Below are positions 12,144 through 14,879 of a stretch of 14,879 bases of DNA, in pieces. Origin of the DNA: Flavobacteriales bacterium UBA5933. GTDB lineage: Bacteria > Bacteroidota > Bacteroidia > Flavobacteriales > Weeksellaceae. The translations under genes and the position numbers were made by a program. Location: positions 6,827 to 21,705 of the forward strand of contig DJDD01000059.1 of NCBI GenBank assembly GCA_002430925.1. Direction: 5' to 3'. Below the pieces are notes generated by a model that was not told where the DNA came from, made no database searches, and saw only the letters and a program-made list of their open reading frames with translations. How positions within the stretch are numbered: the stretch's first letter is position 1; every line of letters starts with the position of its first letter.

Positions 12144-13745
12144 ATGAGAAAATTATTTATTGCTTTAGGATTTGCATTTACTTTAGGATTTGTTCAAGCA
12201 CAAACTGCTGAAGTTCCTAAAGAAAAATGGTACCATGCAGGTATTGAACAAACTGGAATTTATGGTGTAAATACAGATCAAGCTTTAGACTTTTTAAAAC
12301 AACACAAACGTAAAGCAAATACAATTATAGTTGGTGTTTTAGATAGTGGTGTAGAAAATTTCCATGAAGATTTAAAAGCTAATATGTGGAAAAATCCAAA
12401 AGAGATTCCAGGTAATGGTATTGATGACGATAAGAATGGATATATAGATGATGTTTACGGTTGGTCTTTTTTAGGTACAGCTAAAGGGATAAGTTATAAT
12501 GATGATACAACCGAAGTAACAAGAGTTTACAAACATTTAGCTGAAAAATATGATACTTATGATCAAAAGAAAAATCAATTAGCTATATCAAATAATCCTT
12601 CTGAATATGCAGAATTTCAACGTGTACAAAAAGATTATTTAACTGCTGTTGGAAAAGCTAAATATAACCAACAAGTTGGTCAAGCTAGGTTAAATGCTAT
12701 TGAAGGAGGAATCAATAAAATGGTTTTAGAATTTGGTGATACTAAATTATCAAAAGATATATTAAAAAATTATCAACCTACAGATTCTCAAATTTTAGAA
12801 TCACTATGGATTTTTGGAGAACTTAAAGAAGAGCAATGGATAGGTAAAACAATGCAAGAAGTTGCTAATTTCTATTTAGCTTCAGCTCGTCGTGCTGCTA
12901 AGGGAGATGCATTAACCTCTCATCTTAATTTAAACTTAGTTGATCGAAAAGATGTAGATAATCCAAATGATAAAACAGAACGTTTTTATGGAAATAATGA
13001 CTCAAATGGACCAGAATCAACTCATGGTACACATGTTGCAGGTATTATTGGTGCTGTAAGGGGAAATAACATTGGTTCTGAAGGTACTGCTGGAGGTAAT
13101 AATGTAAAAATAATGTCTGTACGTACTGTTCCAAATGGAGATGAACGTGATAAAGATGTTGCTAATGCCATTCGTTATGCAGTAGACAATGGAGCTAAAA
13201 TATTAAATATGTCATTTGGGAAAACTTTTTCTCCTGATAAAGAATTAGTTTGGGATGCATTCAAATATGCTTCAGACAAAGGTGTTCTAATTGTTAAAGC
13301 AGCTGGTAATAGTAATGAAAATATTGATATAGATGTACACTACCCTACAAATTTTAAAAATAATCAACCAGTATCTAAATCTGTTCTTACTGTTGGTGCA
13401 TCAACAAAAGATCCAAATGCATTAAAAGCTCGTTTTTCTAATTATGGTAAAAAATCTGTTGATGTTTTTGGACCTGGACAAGAAATATATGCAACTTATC
13501 CTGGAGTAGATCAATATAGATTTTTAAATGGGACTTCTATGGCTTCTCCTGCTGTTGCCGGTGTTGCTGCATTAGTTTGGTCACATTATCCTAAACTAAC
13601 TGCAGAAGACATTCGTTCTATTTTAATGGAAACTGTAAATAAAAATGATCAATTAAAAGACATTTCTGTTTCTGGTGGTGTTGTTGATTCTTATAAAGCT
13701 GTTCAAAAAGCTGAAGAAATTTATAAACAACGTAAATTAAAATAA
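12144..13745 (+). CDS. S8 family (subtilisin-like) serine peptidase, secreted
   Basis: The precursor has 533 residues. A Sec signal peptide covers 1-19 (cut at VQA-Q). The catalytic triad is complete: Asp67 in GVLDSG (64-69), His294 in HGTHVAG, and Ser465 in NGTSMASP, with the oxyanion Asn389 in AAGNS. The acidic segment GNGIDDDKNGYIDDVYGW (90-107) is common in Bacteroidota subtilases and may bind calcium. About 225 residues separate Asp and His, compared with roughly 30 in subtilisin, and much of that looks helical and charged. Only about 40 residues lie between signal peptide and catalytic core, so there is no I9 propeptide. The chain ends soon after the core in a basic tail without a Por/T9SS sorting domain, which suggests a periplasmic location. 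It follows wbqC by 4 bp and is a paralogue of the next gene. Confidence 0.93.
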   Translation: MRKLFIALGFAFTLGFVQAQTAEVPKEKWYHAGIEQTGIYGVNTDQALDFLKQHKRKANTIIVGVLDSGVENFHEDLKANMWKNPKEIPGNGIDDDKNGYIDDVYGWSFLGTAKGISYNDDTTEVTRVYKHLAEKYDTYDQKKNQLAISNNPSEYAEFQRVQKDYLTAVGKAKYNQQVGQARLNAIEGGINKMVLEFGDTKLSKDILKNYQPTDSQILESLWIFGELKEEQWIGKTMQEVANFYLASARRAAKGDALTSHLNLNLVDRKDVDNPNDKTERFYGNNDSNGPESTHGTHVAGIIGAVRGNNIGSEGTAGGNNVKIMSVRTVPNGDERDKDVANAIRYAVDNGAKILNMSFGKTFSPDKELVWDAFKYASDKGVLIVKAAGNSNENIDIDVHYPTNFKNNQPVSKSVLTVGASTKDPNALKARFSNYGKKSVDVFGPGQEIYATYPGVDQYRFLNGTSMASPAVAGVAALVWSHYPKLTAEDIRSILMETVNKNDQLKDISVSGGVVDSYKAVQKAEEIYKQRKLK

Positions 13746-13767
13746 ATTTATTTTAACACAATATTAT

Positions 13768-13797
13768 AAAAAGGCTCCATATTTTGGAGCCTTTTTT
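13768..13797 (+). terminator. Intrinsic terminator after the first subtilase
   Basis: GGCTCCA (13773-13779) pairs with TGGAGCC (13785-13791) around a 5-nt loop. It is extended by A-T pairs (13768-13772 with 13792-13796) and ends in a run of six T. It separates the two subtilase genes into different transcripts. Confidence 0.93.
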
Positions 13798-13825
13798 GTG
13801 TAAATTCATCAATTAATATCAAGAC

Positions 13826-13833
13826 TATATTTT
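13826..13833 (+). promoter_or_regulatory. Weak candidate -7 element for the second subtilase
   Basis: TATATTTT matches TAnnTTTG at all but the last base and would start transcription near 13840, 14 nt before the ATG. A promoter is needed here because a terminator lies just upstream. Confidence 0.3.
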
Positions 13834-13853
13834 ATAGTTAACAATAAAAAAAT

Positions 13854-14879
13854 ATGAAAAAATTCTTATTAAGTATATCTGTTGCTATGTTTATTGGTGT
13901 AACATCTTTTGCACAAGAAACAGCTACAGTACAAACTCCAAAAATAGATCAAAAACAATGGCAACATGCTTCAATTGAAAAAGATAGTATATATGGTGTT
14001 GATACAAAAGATGCTATTCAATTCTTAAAAGCAAATAAACGTAAGCCTTCACAAATTATAGTTGGTGTATTAGATTCTGGAGTAGAAATTACTCACCCTG
14101 ATCTTAGAGAGAATATTTGGGTAAACCCTAAAGAAGTTGCTGGAAATGGAAAAGATGATGACAAAAATGGATTTATAGATGACGTTAACGGTTGGAATTT
14201 CATTGGTGGAAAAGATGGAAAAAATGTTGATGGTGATACATTAGAACTTACAAGATTATATGTAAAATATACCAACCTTTTCGAAAAAGGTGCTGATAAA
14301 GAACAAAATAAATCTAAATTTCCTGAACAATTTACAGAATATCAGAAAGTAAAAAATGAATTTGAAAATAAATTAGCTGATGCAAAACAAGGTGCTGCAC
14401 AATACGGACAATTATCAAAAGTTTTTACTGCCGCATTTCCCGCTTTAGTTAAAGAATGGGGAGATAAAGAATTAAATCAAAAAAACATGATGTCTTTTCA
14501 ACCTCAATCTCAAGAAGCTAAACAAGGTATGTCTATTTTTGCCATGTTACCACAAGAGGCTTGGGAAGGTAAAACGATGAAAGATTTTACAACTTCAGTT
14601 TTAGAAGAAATTAATGAAGGTCTAAAATATTACAAAGAACAAGTTGATAGTAATTTGAATATAAGCCTTGATCCAAGATCAATCGTTGGTGATAATTATG
14701 AGGATCTAACAGAACATTTTTATGGAAATAATGATGTTGATGGACCTGATGCATTGCACGGAACACATGTTTCTGGAATTATTGCTGCAAAAGTTGGAAA
14801 CGGTATTGGTATGGATGGTATTGCTGGAGAAGGTAATGTAAAAATCATGTCAGTAAGAACTGTTCCAAATGGAGATGAA
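13854..14879 (+). CDS. Second S8 family serine peptidase, 3' truncated by window end
   Basis: The first 342 codons of a subtilase open at ATG 13854 and remain open to the last base. Residues 1-20 are a Sec signal peptide (TSFA-Q). Asp74 in GVLDSG (71-76) and His302 in HGTHVSG are present; the catalytic Ser lies beyond the window. It follows the first subtilase closely over the whole length: SIYGV, RKPSQIIVGVLDSGVE, GNGKDDDKNGFIDDVNGW (97-114), EHFYGNND and KIMSVRTVPNGDE. It shares the long insertion between Asp and His and the absence of an I9 propeptide. At the DNA level ACTGTTCCAAATGGAGATG and the two bases after it are identical in both genes, consistent with tandem duplication. A separate transcript is likely because of the terminator at 13768. 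Confidence 0.93.
   Translation, partial: MKKFLLSISVAMFIGVTSFAQETATVQTPKIDQKQWQHASIEKDSIYGVDTKDAIQFLKANKRKPSQIIVGVLDSGVEITHPDLRENIWVNPKEVAGNGKDDDKNGFIDDVNGWNFIGGKDGKNVDGDTLELTRLYVKYTNLFEKGADKEQNKSKFPEQFTEYQKVKNEFENKLADAKQGAAQYGQLSKVFTAAFPALVKEWGDKELNQKNMMSFQPQSQEAKQGMSIFAMLPQEAWEGKTMKDFTTSVLEEINEGLKYYKEQVDSNLNISLDPRSIVGDNYEDLTEHFYGNNDVDGPDALHGTHVSGIIAAKVGNGIGMDGIAGEGNVKIMSVRTVPNGDE

Noticed and set aside
14093..14275. Minus-strand 60-codon open frame inside the second subtilase
   Set aside because: Antisense to the conserved Asp and acidic segments; no initiation context or homology.

Overview
The window is about 14.9 kb of compact, very AT-rich DNA from a member of the Bacteroidota, most likely class Flavobacteriia. 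Four things point there: the gene order parA-parB-DUF5683-dapB-lepB-wbqC, which I know from flavobacterial chromosomes; -7 promoter elements of the Bacteroidota type (TAnnTTTG); A-rich leaders without a Shine-Dalgarno sequence; and Bacteroidota-type subtilases. The low GC content would fit an Empedobacter-like member of the Weeksellaceae, but the genus is a guess. I see no tRNA, rRNA, CRISPR array, insertion sequence or prophage gene. The region looks like core chromosome.

Layout. (1) 1-171 is the 3' end of an oligopeptidase B-like S9 peptidase. It converges through a terminator on a minus-strand type II NADH dehydrogenase (304-1647), which starts with TTG. (2) A 403-bp gap rich in repeats and palindromes (1648-2050) leads to an AraJ-like major facilitator exporter (2051-3211). 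(3) A 343-bp gap (3212-3554) holds a strong long-range stem, tandem 18-bp repeats and an operator-like palindrome. It precedes a J-domain/KTSC-domain protein (3555-4001). (4) A 44-bp perfect palindrome acts as a shared terminator with the minus-strand polyamine operon: arginine decarboxylase (6464-5082) followed by a deoxyhypusine-synthase-like enzyme (5047-4073). Its leader of about 230 nt is highly structured and contains a possible leader peptide. (5) Divergent from it are parA, parB, a DUF5683 membrane protein, dapB and signal peptidase I (6882-11436), tightly packed and closed by a 17-bp perfect terminator stem. (6) A wbqC-family gene and a subtilase follow as a pair (11534-13745). After another terminator comes a second, paralogous subtilase that runs off the window end.

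How the genes work together. ParA and ParB segregate the chromosome. DapB makes a lysine and cell-wall precursor, and LepB releases exported proteins such as DUF5683 and the two subtilases, all of which carry Sec signal peptides. The decarboxylase makes agmatine, and the DHS-like enzyme probably transfers an aminoalkyl group to make a polyamine. Bacteria have no eIF5A, so protein hypusination is unlikely.

The most interesting points are the polyamine operon and the intergenic element at 3225-3385. In the operon, the DHS homologue keeps the catalytic lysine but has changed substrate-binding positions, no agmatinase lies beside it, and the leader RNA looks able to adopt alternative folds. The intergenic element resembles a recurrent, unannotated sequence I recall from other Flavobacteriia.
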